A stretch of 61,981 nucleotides of DNA from Sphingobium sp. 66-54 (GCA_001899715.1 MKWI01000022.1:1-61981), one strand, 5' to 3'; positions 51,819 through 61,173 are shown, numbered from the stretch's first letter. Numbers and translations are program-made. The notes: a model not told the origin generated them from the letters alone.

Positions 51819-53360
51819 TCACTCCGCCATCACCGGCGCGGGGGCGCCGCGTGGGCGGGGGCGAGGTTTGCGCAGGAAGAAGCAGGCGGGGATCGCCACC
51901 GCGCAGGCGATGGTCATGATGAAGAAATCGTCGAGGAAGGAGATCATCGCCGCCTGCTGGTTGACGATCCCGTCAAGCGCCTGGAGCACGACGCTGCCAT
52001 ATTGCCCGAGCCGGTTGAGCTGGGTCGGGTCGACCGGCAGGTTGTTGGGCGTGACGTGCTGGACAAGGTCGGCGTGGCTCACCTGGATATTGCGGGCGAG
52101 CAGGGCCATGACGACGGCGATGCCGATCGACGAGCCGATGCTGCGGGTGAGGTTGAGCACCGCCGCGCCCTCCGTGCGCGAGGTTGGCGGCAGCGTGCCG
52201 AAGGCGAGCACCTGGAGCGGCACGAACACGAAGCCGATGCCCATGCCCTGCACGACGCCGGACGTGACGAACGGCACCCAGTCCTGCTCCAGCGACCAGC
52301 GCGTCATCATCCACAGCGAGACGGTGGCCAGCGCGAAGCCGAAGGCGACGATCAGGCGCGGGTCCATCCTGTCGACGATGCGGCCGGAGATCGCCATGGC
52401 GCCGAGCACGCCGATGCCGCGCGAGGCGAGGATCTCGCCGGTATCGACCACCGAATAGTCGAACAGCGTCTGGAGCAGCGGCGGCAGCAGCGCCATGGCG
52501 GCGAACATCACCATGCCGATGATGAACATGAACACGGCGGCGCTGACGAAGTTGCGGTCGGCGAACAGCTCCGGCGCGAACAGCGGCTTGCGCGCGGTGA
52601 CGAGATGCACGGCGAACATCCACAGGCCGCACAGCGCGATGGCGCCCTCGATCCAGATTTCGGTGGAGGAGAACCAGTCGGCATGCTGGCCCCGGTCCAG
52701 CATGAGCTGGAGGCCGGCGAGGCCAGCGGCGAGCAGCGCGAAGCCGAACAGATCGAAATCGCGGCGCGTCAGCGGCTTTTCCGGCAGGAACAGCATCAGG
52801 CCGATCAGGCAGACGGCGCCGACCGGCACGTTGACGTAGAAGCACCAGCGCCAGTCGAACCACTCGGTGAGGTAGCCGCCGAGCACCGGCCCCATGATCG
52901 GCCCGATCATCACGCCCATGCCATAGACGGACATGGCCTTGCCGTGCTGCGAGGGCTTGTTGATGTCCAGCATCAGGCTCTGCGCCAGCGGGCCGAGGAA
53001 CGCGCCGCCGACGCCTTGCAAGGTGCGGAACAGCACCATCTCCGTGAGGTTCTGCGCGACGCCGCACAGGATGGAAGCGACCATGAAGGTGGCGACCGAT
53101 CCCACGAACAGCTTCTTGGTGCCGATCCGGTCCGCCAGCCAGCCGGTGATGGGAATGGCGATGGCGGAGGCGAGAATATAGCTGGTCAGCACCCAGCTTA
53201 TCGTCTCCTGCGTGGCGCCGAGAGACGCCTGCATATGCGGCAGGGCCACGTTGGTGATGGTGATGTCCAGCACCTGCATGACCATCGCGGACATGATCGC
53301 GACCGTCACCAGCGCCTTGTGCTTCACCGGCAGGTGCGCGCGGTCCTCGTGCGGGGCCAT
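51819..53360 (-). CDS. emrB: DHA2-family multidrug efflux permease (EmrB-like)
   Basis: 513 residues, 14 predicted spans as in the DHA2 group. TNVALPHMQASLGATQETISWVLTSYILASAIAIP and GWLADRIGTKKLF at the N-terminus and LQGVGGAFLGPLAQSLMLDI are diagnostic. It exports drugs with protons through the EmrA adaptor to an outer-membrane channel. Starts 14 bases after emrA in the marR-emrA-emrB operon. The exact substrate is unknown. Confidence 0.93.
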   Translation of the reverse strand: MAPHEDRAHLPVKHKALVTVAIMSAMVMQVLDITITNVALPHMQASLGATQETISWVLTSYILASAIAIPITGWLADRIGTKKLFVGSVATFMVASILCGVAQNLTEMVLFRTLQGVGGAFLGPLAQSLMLDINKPSQHGKAMSVYGMGVMIGPIMGPVLGGYLTEWFDWRWCFYVNVPVGAVCLIGLMLFLPEKPLTRRDFDLFGFALLAAGLAGLQLMLDRGQHADWFSSTEIWIEGAIALCGLWMFAVHLVTARKPLFAPELFADRNFVSAAVFMFIIGMVMFAAMALLPPLLQTLFDYSVVDTGEILASRGIGVLGAMAISGRIVDRMDPRLIVAFGFALATVSLWMMTRWSLEQDWVPFVTSGVVQGMGIGFVFVPLQVLAFGTLPPTSRTEGAAVLNLTRSIGSSIGIAVVMALLARNIQVSHADLVQHVTPNNLPVDPTQLNRLGQYGSVVLQALDGIVNQQAAMISFLDDFFIMTIACAVAIPACFFLRKPRPRPRGAPAPVMAE

Positions 53361-53373
53361 GGCCGGGTGCCCT

Positions 53374-54465
53374 TTACCGCGCTGCCTTGCCGTGGTTCCT
53401 GATGTCGACCGATACCTTGGCGCTCAGGCCGGCGATCATCATGCGCGAAGGCGCTCCGTCGATGGCGATGCGCACCGGCACGCGCTGCGTCACCTTTACC
53501 CAGTTGCCGTTGGCGTTCTGCGCCGGCAGCACGGAGAATTCCGAGCCGGTGCCCGCGCCGATGCTCTCGACATGGCCCTTGATCGTCATGCCGGGATAGG
53601 CGTCCAGCTTGATGGTGGCGGGCTGGCCGGGCTCCATACGGTCAAGGTCGGTCTCCTTGAAATTGGCCGTCACCCAGGTGCGGTCGCTGGCGACGATGCT
53701 GACCAGTGGCAGGCCCTGGATGGCCATCTGCCCCACTTGCAGCCGGTCGGCCTGGCTGGCCCGGCCGGGCACGGGCGCGCGCACGGTGGTGCGCTGGAGG
53801 TTGAGCGCGGCGGAATCGCGCGCGGCCTGCGCGGCGGCGAGGTCCGGATTGACGCCGGGCACCTGCGCGCCGGTCGCCATCGCGGCGCGCGCCTTGGCGG
53901 CATCGGCCTGCGCGGTGCGCAATTGAGTGCGGGCATTGTCCAGCGCCTGCTCGGACTGCTCGATGCGCGCGCGGGTGGTGAAACCGTCCTTGAGCAGCGC
54001 CTGCTGCCGCTTCAGGTCCTGCTCGGCATAATAGACGTTCTCGCGCGCGCCGGTGATGTCGACGGAGGTGGCCTGAAAATCGGTGCTGAGCTTGCCGACC
54101 TGCACCTGCGCGTTGGCGATCTGGGCGTTGGCCTGCTCCAGCGCGATCCGGTAGGGCTCCTGATCGACGACGAACAGCACGTCGCCGGCCTTGACGATCT
54201 GGTTCTCGCGCACGTTGACGTGGGTGATCCGTCCGCCCACGTCGCTGCTCACCGAGACGATGTCCTGCTTCACATAGGCGTTGTCGGTCGAGACGAAGCG
54301 GCCGCTGGTCGCCCAGAAATAGGCGCCGATGGCAATGACCAGCGCCGGCACCGAGAACATGAGGATGCGGCGGCGCAGCCGGCCGGGCTGGCGCTCCTGA
54401 GCCGGGGCGTCCACGGCCACGGCCTCGCCGGCGGGCTGCTTGAGGGCCGGGTCCGCCTCAGCCAT
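53374..54465 (-). CDS. emrA: HlyD-family adaptor (EmrA-like)
   Basis: 363 residues. A single N-terminal span (RRILMFSVPALVIAIGAYFW), then TSGRFVSTDNAYVKQDIVSVSSDVGGRI (lipoyl), a coiled-coil hairpin (about 120-225) and the beta-barrel with VRAPVPGRASQ and TWVTANFKETDLDRMEPGQPATIK. A complete adaptor, unlike the minimal HlyD protein at 14017-14508. It bridges EmrB to an outer-membrane channel. Overlaps the MarR gene by 8 bases. Confidence 0.93.
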   Translation of the reverse strand: MAEADPALKQPAGEAVAVDAPAQERQPGRLRRRILMFSVPALVIAIGAYFWATSGRFVSTDNAYVKQDIVSVSSDVGGRITHVNVRENQIVKAGDVLFVVDQEPYRIALEQANAQIANAQVQVGKLSTDFQATSVDITGARENVYYAEQDLKRQQALLKDGFTTRARIEQSEQALDNARTQLRTAQADAAKARAAMATGAQVPGVNPDLAAAQAARDSAALNLQRTTVRAPVPGRASQADRLQVGQMAIQGLPLVSIVASDRTWVTANFKETDLDRMEPGQPATIKLDAYPGMTIKGHVESIGAGTGSEFSVLPAQNANGNWVKVTQRVPVRIAIDGAPSRMMIAGLSAKVSVDIRNHGKAAR

Positions 54466-54943
54466 GGCCCTGGCCTCCGTGCTGGGCGACCGGCGGGTGG
54501 TCCACCGGGTGCGGATGCGAGGATGCCTGGGCGAGATTGTCGCGGATCTTGGCGAGCATAGCCAGCGCGCCCTCCCGCTCGGCCGGGGTGATGCCTTGCA
54601 GCGAATCGTCGAGCACGGTCTGGCCGATCGCCTGCAACTCCTGCGCGATCGGCTCGGCCGATTCGGTGAGGTAGAGCTGCCATGCGCGCCGGTCCTGCGG
54701 ATCGCGGCGGCGCTCCACCAGTTCGGCCTGCTCCAGCCGGTCGACCATGCGGCAGGTGGTGATCGGCTCCACGTCCAGCCGGTCGGCCAGCGCGCCCTGG
54801 TTGATGCCGGGGAAGCGCATGATCGCCACCAGCGCGCGCATCTGCGGGCCGGTGATGCCGAAGCTGCGGGTGCGCTCGTCGAACCGGCGCCGGTAAAGGC
54901 GCGCGACGTCTCCGATCACGAAGGCAATATGCGTGTTTTCCAT
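54458..54943 (-). CDS. MarR-family repressor
   Basis: 161 residues. Winged helix with FGITGPQMRALVAIMRFPGINQGALADRLDVEPITTCRMVDRLEQAELVERRRDPQDRRAWQLYLT, the MarR signature including the DxR wing (DPQDRRA). It leads the emrAB operon and should release it when a drug binds. ATG at 54943 with GTGGGGG ahead. An 18-base palindrome lies just upstream. Confidence 0.92.
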   Translation of the reverse strand: MENTHIAFVIGDVARLYRRRFDERTRSFGITGPQMRALVAIMRFPGINQGALADRLDVEPITTCRMVDRLEQAELVERRRDPQDRRAWQLYLTESAEPIAQELQAIGQTVLDDSLQGITPAEREGALAMLAKIRDNLAQASSHPHPVDHPPVAQHGGQGHG

Positions 54944-54954
54944 CCCCCACGATA

Positions 54955-54972
54955 TAATAAGGGGGCTTATTA
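54955..54972. promoter_or_regulatory. MarR-type operator
   Basis: TAATAAG (54955-54961), GGGG, CTTATTA (54966-54972): a perfect 7-bp dyad 12 bases upstream of the MarR start, in the AT-rich segment between marR and the hydrolase gene. Probable autoregulatory site. Confidence 0.7.
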
Positions 54973-55084
54973 AGAGCAAACGTAAAATATCGCTGTCCCG
55001 CGCCTGCGGGACAGGCCGCCGCGCGGGCTCGCAAGGCGGATTTGCCGCTTGCCTCGTGCCCGGATTCGGCCCACTCCGGCGGGC

Positions 55085-55843
55085 ATGACCAGCGAGGCGA
55101 CCGTCGATTTCCTGCCCGGCCATGATGGCGCGCGGCTTGCCGTCCACCGGCTGGGGCAAGGCAGGCCCGTGGTGCTGCTGCACGGGCTCAGCTCCAACGC
55201 GTGGTTCAACTGGCTCCGCTACGGCACCGCGCGGCGCCTCGCCGATGCCGGGTTCGAGGCGATCATGATCGAGCAGCGCGTCCACGGCCGCAGCGCCGCC
55301 CCGCGTGAGGCGAGCGCCTATCCGCCGGACGTGATGGCGCTGGATATGGAGGCGGTCATCCCCGCGCTGGGGCTCGGGGCGTTCGATCTGGTCGGCTACT
55401 CGATGGGCTCGCGGCTCTCCGTGGCGCTGGTGCGGCGCGGGATGCGGCCCCGGCGGCTGGTGCTCGGCGGCATGGGGCTGGAGGGGCTCACCAACTGGGC
55501 GCCGCGCCGGCAGTTCTTTCTCGATGCGCTGGATCGCTTCGACACCGCCAGATCCGGCGATCGCGACTATATGGCGATCCAGTTCATGAAGACGGTGAAG
55601 ATCGACCCCGTCGCGCTGCGGCATCTGCTGCTCTCCATGTCCGATATCGCGCTGGACGACCTCGCCGCGCTTACCATGCCGACGCTGGTGCTGTGCGGCG
55701 CGGACGATACGGACAACGGCTCGGCCGACGATCTGGTTGCGGCGCTGCCCAATGCCGGGCGCGGCACCGTTCCCGGCGGCCATATGAGCTGCATCACCTT
55801 CCCCGATTTCGGCGAGGCGATTGCCGCCTATCTCGCGGGTTGA
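55085..55843 (+). CDS. Alpha/beta hydrolase
   Basis: 252 residues. PVVLLHGLSSNAWFNW (oxyanion HG), nucleophile Ser in LVGYSMGSRLS, acid LVLCGADDTDNG and His in VPGGHMSC complete the catalytic set. Likely a small esterase or lipase; substrate unknown. ATG at 55085 (MTSEATVDFLPGHDG). Divergent from the marR-emrAB operon and 58 bases before the M2 peptidase gene. Confidence 0.88.
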   Translation: MTSEATVDFLPGHDGARLAVHRLGQGRPVVLLHGLSSNAWFNWLRYGTARRLADAGFEAIMIEQRVHGRSAAPREASAYPPDVMALDMEAVIPALGLGAFDLVGYSMGSRLSVALVRRGMRPRRLVLGGMGLEGLTNWAPRRQFFLDALDRFDTARSGDRDYMAIQFMKTVKIDPVALRHLLLSMSDIALDDLAALTMPTLVLCGADDTDNGSADDLVAALPNAGRGTVPGGHMSCITFPDFGEAIAAYLAG

Positions 55844-55901
55844 CGCGGGGCGCGGTGGCGCGCAGCGTGGCCCCAACGAGATCGTCAAGGGGATCAAGCT
55901 C

Positions 55902-57785
55902 ATGAAAACACTGGTATCGCGCCTTGCCGTTACGGCAGCGCTGGCATTCGGCGTGTCGGCCTCGCCCGTGGTCGCGCAGCCGGCGACTCAGGCGCCCGCC
56001 ACGGCCGCGCAGGTCGATGCGTTCGTGGCGGCGGCCGAGAAGGATCTGTTCGCGTCCATCGTGGATGTCGGGCGCGCGCAGTGGGTGAACAACACCTACA
56101 TCACCGAGGATACCGATGCGCTGGCCGCGCAGTCCGCCGCGAAATTTACCGAGATGCAGGTGCGCTATGCGCTGGAAGCGGCGAAGTATCAGGCCATTCC
56201 CGGCCTCTCGCCCGACACGAAGCGCAAGCTCGATATCCTGCGCTCCAGCATCGTGCTGCCGGCGCCGACCACCCCCGGCGCGGCCGATGAGTTGAGCGCC
56301 ATCGCGACGCGCCTCCAGTCCAGCTACGGCAAGGGCAAGGGCACGCTCGACGGCAAGGTGCTGAACGGCAGCGATATCGAGGCGGAGATGGGTAAGCTCG
56401 GCCACACGCCCGCGCAATATCAGGAGATGTGGACGAGCTGGCACGACACGGTCGGCAAGCCGATGAAGGCGGACTATACCCGCCTCGTCGAGATCGCCAA
56501 TCAGGGCGCCAGGGAGCTGGGCTTTGCCGATACCGGCGCGCTCTGGCGCTCCGGCTATGACATGCCGCCGGACGACTTCGCCGCGCTCACCGAGAAGCTC
56601 TGGCAGGAGGTGAAGCCGCTCTACGATGCGCTCCACTGCTATACCCGCACCAAACTCAACGAGAAATATGGCGACGCGGTGCAGCCGAAAACCGGCCCGA
56701 TCCGCGCCGACCTGCTCGGCAATATGTGGGCGCAGGAATGGGGCAATATCTACCCGTTGGTCGCCCCCGCCGGTGCCGGCGATCTCGGCTATGACATTGG
56801 CGATCTGCTCAAGGCCAAAGGCTATGTCGAGACCGCGCCCGGCGAGATGGACCCGGCCAAACGCGGCGTGTGGGAAAAGCAGATGTTCAGGATCGGCGAG
56901 GGCTTCTTCTCCTCGCTCGGCTTCGCGCCGCTGCCCGAGACCTTCTGGGAGCGCACCCAGTTCATCGCCCCGCGCGACCGCGAGGTGGTGTGCCACGCCT
57001 CGGCCTGGGATATCGACAATAAGGACGACCTGCGCATCAAGATGTGCACCAAGGTCAACAGCGACGATTTCGTCACCATCCACCACGAATTGGGCCACAA
57101 TTATTACCAGCGCGCCTACAAGGACAAGAGCTTCCTCTACCTGAACGGCGCCAATGACGGCTTCCACGAGGCGATCGGCGATACCGTCGCGCTCTCGATC
57201 ACGCCGCAATATCTGGTCGACATCAAGCTGCTCGACCCGGCCCGCGTGCCGAGCGCGGACAAGGACATCGGCCTGCTGCTGCGGCAGGCGATGGACAAGG
57301 TGGCGTTCCTGCCGTTCGGCCTGTTGATCGACCGCTGGCGCTGGGGCGTGTTCGACGGCTCGATCGCGCCGGCCGACTACAACAAGACGTGGACCGACAT
57401 GCGCCTCCAGTATCAGGGCATCGTCCCGCCGGGCGGGCCGCGCCCCGATGACGCGTTCGACCCCGGCGCCAAGTTCCATATTCCCGGCAACACGCCCTAC
57501 ACGCGCTATTTCCTCGCGCGGCTGCTCCAGTTCCAGTTCTACGAGGCGGCGTGCAAGCAGGCGGGCTGGAAGGGGCCGCTGCACCGCTGCTCCTTCTACG
57601 GCAACAAGGCGGTGGGCGAGAAGCTCAACGCCATGCTGGAGATGGGCGCCTCCAGGCCGTGGCCGGACGCGCTGCAAGCCTTCACCGGCTCGCGCGAGAT
57701 GAGCGGCAAGGCGCTGATCCGCTACTTTGCGCCGCTCAAGGCGTGGCTCGACAAGCAGAACAAGGGCAAGAGCTGCGGCTGGTGA
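55902..57785 (+). CDS. M2-family peptidyl-dipeptidase (ACE-like)
   Basis: 627 residues. Signal peptide MKTLVSRLAVTAALAFGVSASPVVAQ, then the M2 metallopeptidase domain with the zinc motif HHELGHNYY and the third ligand in HEAIGDTVALS 24 residues later. Family landmarks include MWAQEWGNIYPL and LPFGLLIDRWRWGVFDG. A periplasmic homologue of angiotensin-converting enzyme that releases C-terminal dipeptides. The ATG at 55902 has AAGGGGATC ahead; the longer frame is not coding. Confidence 0.93.
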   Translation: MKTLVSRLAVTAALAFGVSASPVVAQPATQAPATAAQVDAFVAAAEKDLFASIVDVGRAQWVNNTYITEDTDALAAQSAAKFTEMQVRYALEAAKYQAIPGLSPDTKRKLDILRSSIVLPAPTTPGAADELSAIATRLQSSYGKGKGTLDGKVLNGSDIEAEMGKLGHTPAQYQEMWTSWHDTVGKPMKADYTRLVEIANQGARELGFADTGALWRSGYDMPPDDFAALTEKLWQEVKPLYDALHCYTRTKLNEKYGDAVQPKTGPIRADLLGNMWAQEWGNIYPLVAPAGAGDLGYDIGDLLKAKGYVETAPGEMDPAKRGVWEKQMFRIGEGFFSSLGFAPLPETFWERTQFIAPRDREVVCHASAWDIDNKDDLRIKMCTKVNSDDFVTIHHELGHNYYQRAYKDKSFLYLNGANDGFHEAIGDTVALSITPQYLVDIKLLDPARVPSADKDIGLLLRQAMDKVAFLPFGLLIDRWRWGVFDGSIAPADYNKTWTDMRLQYQGIVPPGGPRPDDAFDPGAKFHIPGNTPYTRYFLARLLQFQFYEAACKQAGWKGPLHRCSFYGNKAVGEKLNAMLEMGASRPWPDALQAFTGSREMSGKALIRYFAPLKAWLDKQNKGKSCGW

Positions 57786-57825
57786 GAGCCGGCGGCGCGC
57801 CGCCGTCACTACAAGGCATAAGACT

Positions 57826-57850
57826 TGTGCTCCTGCGAAGGTAGGAGCCT
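57826..57850. repeat. CTCCTGC-type palindromic repeat (half copy)
   Basis: TGTGCTCCTGCGAAGGTAGG followed by AGCC: one arm pair of the family seen at 32305, 47876 and 51568. Confidence 0.6.
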
Positions 57851-57851
57851 A

Positions 57852-57993
57852 GGACCGATCGCCATTCAGGAGATGGCGTGACGAAAATGGCGGTTTTCCG
57901 TGAACCGGAGCGCAGCGTACTACAGGTACGTGAGCACCGGAAGCGCGGGGAACCGCCATTTGCAGGCCGCCAGAACTGAATGTCGATCGGTCC
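57852..57993. repeat. 142-base branched palindromic repeat
   Basis: Outer arms GGACCGATC (57852-57860) and GATCGGTCC (57985-57993) enclose CATTCAG/CTGAATG, a local stem CGCCAT/ATGGCG (57860-57878), the long stem AATGGCGGTT/AACCGCCATT (57886-57959) and a central GTAC...GTAC dyad. The nested layout suggests a folded RNA or DNA element of the kind dispersed in sphingomonad genomes; no other copy is in this window. Confidence 0.7.
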
Positions 57994-58143
57994 CAGGGCG
58001 GCCGAGTGCGCCGCTCCATATGGAGCATGACGCATGGCCGGGGGGTGGACAGGTGCAGCCCTTCCCCGCCCAATCCGATGCTGTCGCGCATGCCACAGGC
58101 TGCTGCTTCCACGGAAGCCTTTGCATCGGCTACCGGCGCGCCC

Positions 58144-59592
58144 TCACCGGAACGGCGGCTCGTTGAAGGCGCGCAGCTTGCGGCTGTGCAGGCGGTCGCC
58201 CTGGGCGCGCAGGCGTTCGCAGGTTTCGAGGCCAATGGCGAGGTGGCCGGCGATGGCCTCCTCGTAGAAGCGGTTGGCCTGGCCGGGCAGTTTCAGTTCG
58301 CCGTGGATCGGCTTGTCCGAGACGCAGAGCAGCGTTCCGTAGGGTACGCGGAAGCGATAGCCCTGCGCGGCGATGGTCGCGCTCTCCATGTCCACGCCGA
58401 CCGCGCGGGAGAGCGAGAAGCGCAGCGCCGAGTGGGCGTAGCGCAACTCCCAGTTGCGGTCGTCCGTGGTGACGATGGTGCCGGTGCGCAGGCGGCGCTT
58501 GATGTCGCCATTCCCGCCCAGCACCTGCTCGGCCGCCTCGGCCATGGCCACCTGCACCTCCGCGATGGCGGGGAGCGGGATTTCCGGCGGCAGCATCGCG
58601 TCCAGCACATGGTCGTCGCGCAGATAGGCGTGGGCGAGCACATAGTCGCCGATCCGCTGGCTGGGGCGCAGGCCGCCGCAATGGCCGATCATCAGCCACG
58701 CCTCCGGCCGCAATACGGCCAGATGGTCGCAGATCGTCTTGGCGTTGGAGGGGCCGACGCCGATGTTCACCAGCGTGATCCCGGTGCGATCCGGCGCGAT
58801 CATGTGATAGGCCGGCATCTGGTGGCGGCGCCAGGCGCTGTCCGCGATGGCGCTCTCCGGGTCGGCGGTGCCAGCCGTTACCCGCACCCCGCCCGCGCCG
58901 GAGAGGGCGGTGAAGCGCGTGCCCGGCCGCTTCAGTTCCGCACAGCCCCAGCGCACGAACTCGTCGACATAGCGGTGATAGTTGGTGAACAGGATGTAGC
59001 GCTGCACGTCCTCGGGCGGGGTGCCGGTGTAGTGGCGCAGGCGGGCGAGCGAGAAATCGGTGCGCAGCGCGTCGAACAGCGCCAGCGGCCGCACCCCGCC
59101 GGGATCGGGCAGGAACAGCCCGTCCGCGATCTCGTCGCCGATCTCGGCCAGCTCGGTGGAGGGGAAATGGCGCGCCAGTTCGGCGGGCGGAATGGCGGCG
59201 AGCGCGCCGGCTTCCAGATTCTCCAACACATAAGGGAAGGGGATGGGCTGATCGCTGCGGCCGACACCGATCTCCACCGCATAATCGGCGATCAGCAGAT
59301 CGAGCTGCTCCTTGAGATAGAAGGCGAACATGGCCGGGCGGGTGATCGTCGTCGCATAACGGCCGGTGTTGGTGAGGCGCCCAAACGAACGACGCGGCGG
59401 CGGGTCGGCGACGACGTGCCGATAGTCGATAGTGAGCTGGGGATAACAGAAAGCGCGCTCGGCTATCGCGTCGGGCGAGGGCAGGGTGCCGTTGCGTGCA
59501 TAAGCGAGCAGGGCATCGCGCAGATTGCCCGTGGCGGCCTCGTATTCGGCGGTGAGGCGGTCGATGATGGGGCGGCTATCCGGCTGGCTCAT
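58144..59592 (-). CDS. amn: AMP nucleosidase
   Basis: 482 residues. The N-terminal AMP-nucleosidase-specific domain (SFGRLTNTGRYATTITRP, PIPFPYVLENLEAG) is followed by a PNP/phosphorylase-like domain (ITLVNIGVGPSNAKTICDHLAVLRPEAWLMIGHCGGL and VDMESATIAAQGYRFRVPYGTLLCVSDKPIHGELK). It cleaves AMP to adenine and ribose-5-phosphate and tunes the adenylate pool. ATG at 59592. Single gene, cytoplasmic. Confidence 0.94.
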   Translation of the reverse strand: MSQPDSRPIIDRLTAEYEAATGNLRDALLAYARNGTLPSPDAIAERAFCYPQLTIDYRHVVADPPPRRSFGRLTNTGRYATTITRPAMFAFYLKEQLDLLIADYAVEIGVGRSDQPIPFPYVLENLEAGALAAIPPAELARHFPSTELAEIGDEIADGLFLPDPGGVRPLALFDALRTDFSLARLRHYTGTPPEDVQRYILFTNYHRYVDEFVRWGCAELKRPGTRFTALSGAGGVRVTAGTADPESAIADSAWRRHQMPAYHMIAPDRTGITLVNIGVGPSNAKTICDHLAVLRPEAWLMIGHCGGLRPSQRIGDYVLAHAYLRDDHVLDAMLPPEIPLPAIAEVQVAMAEAAEQVLGGNGDIKRRLRTGTIVTTDDRNWELRYAHSALRFSLSRAVGVDMESATIAAQGYRFRVPYGTLLCVSDKPIHGELKLPGQANRFYEEAIAGHLAIGLETCERLRAQGDRLHSRKLRAFNEPPFR

Positions 59593-59798
59593 GGCCCCTC
59601 ATAAGCCGGAGCCGTGGCGGGCGGAAGAGGAGGTGGGAACGTGGGTTGCCAGTGATGTGGAAGCCCGGCGTCTTGTGTCAAAGCTTGATGAGAGGTGATG
59701 CGAGGGCAGATGTATCAACGAACGGCTTTCGCACTTCCCCGATTGTCATCGAGATATGAGCAGAATAGCGTTGTCGCAGTATTTGTTTGGGGGCATTC

Positions 59799-60419
59799 AT
59801 GATCGCACTTGCGTTACTTGTCGCGAGTCCAACCGCACTCCATTTCGGCGATCCGATCGGTAATGTCTCCGAGTGGATTCGAAATTCCGATAATGCGCAA
59901 ACCAAAGCAAATGGAGCGGTCCTGTTCAAGGTGATCTTCAATCCCGAAGGTCGCCCTGATCGGTGCATCATTGTGAAGCGTGTCGGTGATGAGACAGTCG
60001 AGCCTCTGGTTTGCGGTATCATCTTCAAGCGATTTCGGTCGCAGTCCTCGTTGGGGGCGGATGGGAAGCCTACTTATATGATCTTCCAGCGGTCCGCTGT
60101 TTTTATGACCGGCGGTGGCAGTAAGGCGAGCCTCAAAGAACCGCCCTTGGTCGTCGTAGATATGACTGGCACCCTCGCTCCGAAGGATGACGGCAAGCGC
60201 ATGGCTCTCGCGGTTGCAGTCGATAGAAAGGGTGCCATCATCGCATGCGCGCCGACCCAGTGGGCGAGGGGGAAAGAAATTGCGCTCGTTGAAGCGGCTT
60301 GCCGATCTCTACCCGCAAGCTGGAAACCGATACGGGAAGTAAATGCCACAAACGAACCCATCGAGTATCTCAGAGGGGTCGAAATCGAATTTCGTCGGGT
60401 ATCTGCTTCTGTGCCTTGA
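59799..60419 (+). CDS. TonB C-terminal-like small protein
   Basis: 206 residues. A short hydrophobic start (MIALALLVASPTALHF) suggests a signal peptide. FKVIFNPEGRPDRCIIVKRVGDETVEPLVCGIIFKRFRSQ looks like the TonB C-terminal domain pattern (G....C.I..S.....D...C), and a diverged second copy may lie near 140-190. The TonB membrane anchor and Pro-rich spacer are absent. Base composition is less GC-rich than neighbours. ATG at 59799 behind GGGGG. Function unknown; possibly a periplasmic orphan domain. Confidence 0.65.
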   Translation: MIALALLVASPTALHFGDPIGNVSEWIRNSDNAQTKANGAVLFKVIFNPEGRPDRCIIVKRVGDETVEPLVCGIIFKRFRSQSSLGADGKPTYMIFQRSAVFMTGGGSKASLKEPPLVVVDMTGTLAPKDDGKRMALAVAVDRKGAIIACAPTQWARGKEIALVEAACRSLPASWKPIREVNATNEPIEYLRGVEIEFRRVSASVP

Positions 60420-60478
60420 TCGGCCATCTACCCAGCAGGGAGCGAGCTATCCCGCCCGCTCCCCGCCGCGCCTAATCC

Positions 60479-60961
60479 TCAGATCTGGTCGAGCAGATAG
60501 TCCGCGCTGGAAACGCGGAACTCGCCCGGCGCTTCGACGTGGAGTTGCTCGACGACGCCGTCGTTGACCAGCATCGCATAACGCTGGCCGCGCGTGCCGA
60601 GGCCGAACTTGCTGCCGTCCATTTCCAGCCCGACCGCCTTGGCGAAGGCGCCGTTGCCGTCCGCCAGCATCGTCACCTTGCCGTCCGCGCCGGCGGCCTT
60701 GCCCCACGCGCCCATCACGAACGGATCGTTGACGGCGGTGCAGGCGATCTCGTCGACGCCCTTGGCCTTGAGCGCGGCTTCCTTCTCGATATAGCCGGGC
60801 AGGTGCTTGGCCGAGCAGGTGGGCGTGAAGGCGCCGGGCACGGAGAACAGTGCCACTTTCTTCCCCGCGAAATAGTCCGCGCTGGCGACCTGTTCGGGGC
60901 CGTTTTCGGTCATCACGGCGAAGGTGGTTGCGGGCAGCTTGTCGCCAACGTTGATGGTCAT
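60479..60961 (-). CDS. Peroxiredoxin (Prx5 type)
   Basis: 160 residues. The catalytic motif is in FSVPGAFTPTCS (peroxidatic Cys), with the surrounding NDPFVMGAWGK and LGTRGQRYAMLVNDGVVEQLHVE typical of Prx5/AhpE-like thiol peroxidases. It reduces peroxides in the cytoplasm, probably with glutaredoxin or thioredoxin. ATG at 60961; divergent from yqgE. Confidence 0.93.
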   Translation of the reverse strand: MTINVGDKLPATTFAVMTENGPEQVASADYFAGKKVALFSVPGAFTPTCSAKHLPGYIEKEAALKAKGVDEIACTAVNDPFVMGAWGKAAGADGKVTMLADGNGAFAKAVGLEMDGSKFGLGTRGQRYAMLVNDGVVEQLHVEAPGEFRVSSADYLLDQI

Positions 60962-61173
60962 TGCGGGTCTCCTGATGAAGGTGGCGGGCCGGCGTGCGGC
61001 CCCGTGAGGGAAGTCGGCGTTCGCCGCCGCGCTGTCAAGGGCGCCGCCGCCGCCCGCGCGCCGGGCACGGCGTATCGTCCCGGCTGGCCGCGTGCGCCTT
61101 TGGCACTGGACGGCGCGGCGTGCGCGAGCGCATCCTTGCGGCGATTCGTTGAACTGGGAGGACCGCGAGACCC

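Larger units (their letters stand above)
57786..58143. other. Intergenic region with two repeat types
   Basis: 358 bases between the convergent M2 peptidase and AMP nucleosidase genes. It is mostly occupied by the repeats at 57826-57850 and 57852-57993; no gene is recognised. Confidence 0.6.

Noticed and set aside
55794..57809. 671-codon open frame antisense to the M2 peptidase
   Set aside because: The plus strand encodes an intact HExxH enzyme; the antisense frame has no recognisable protein.
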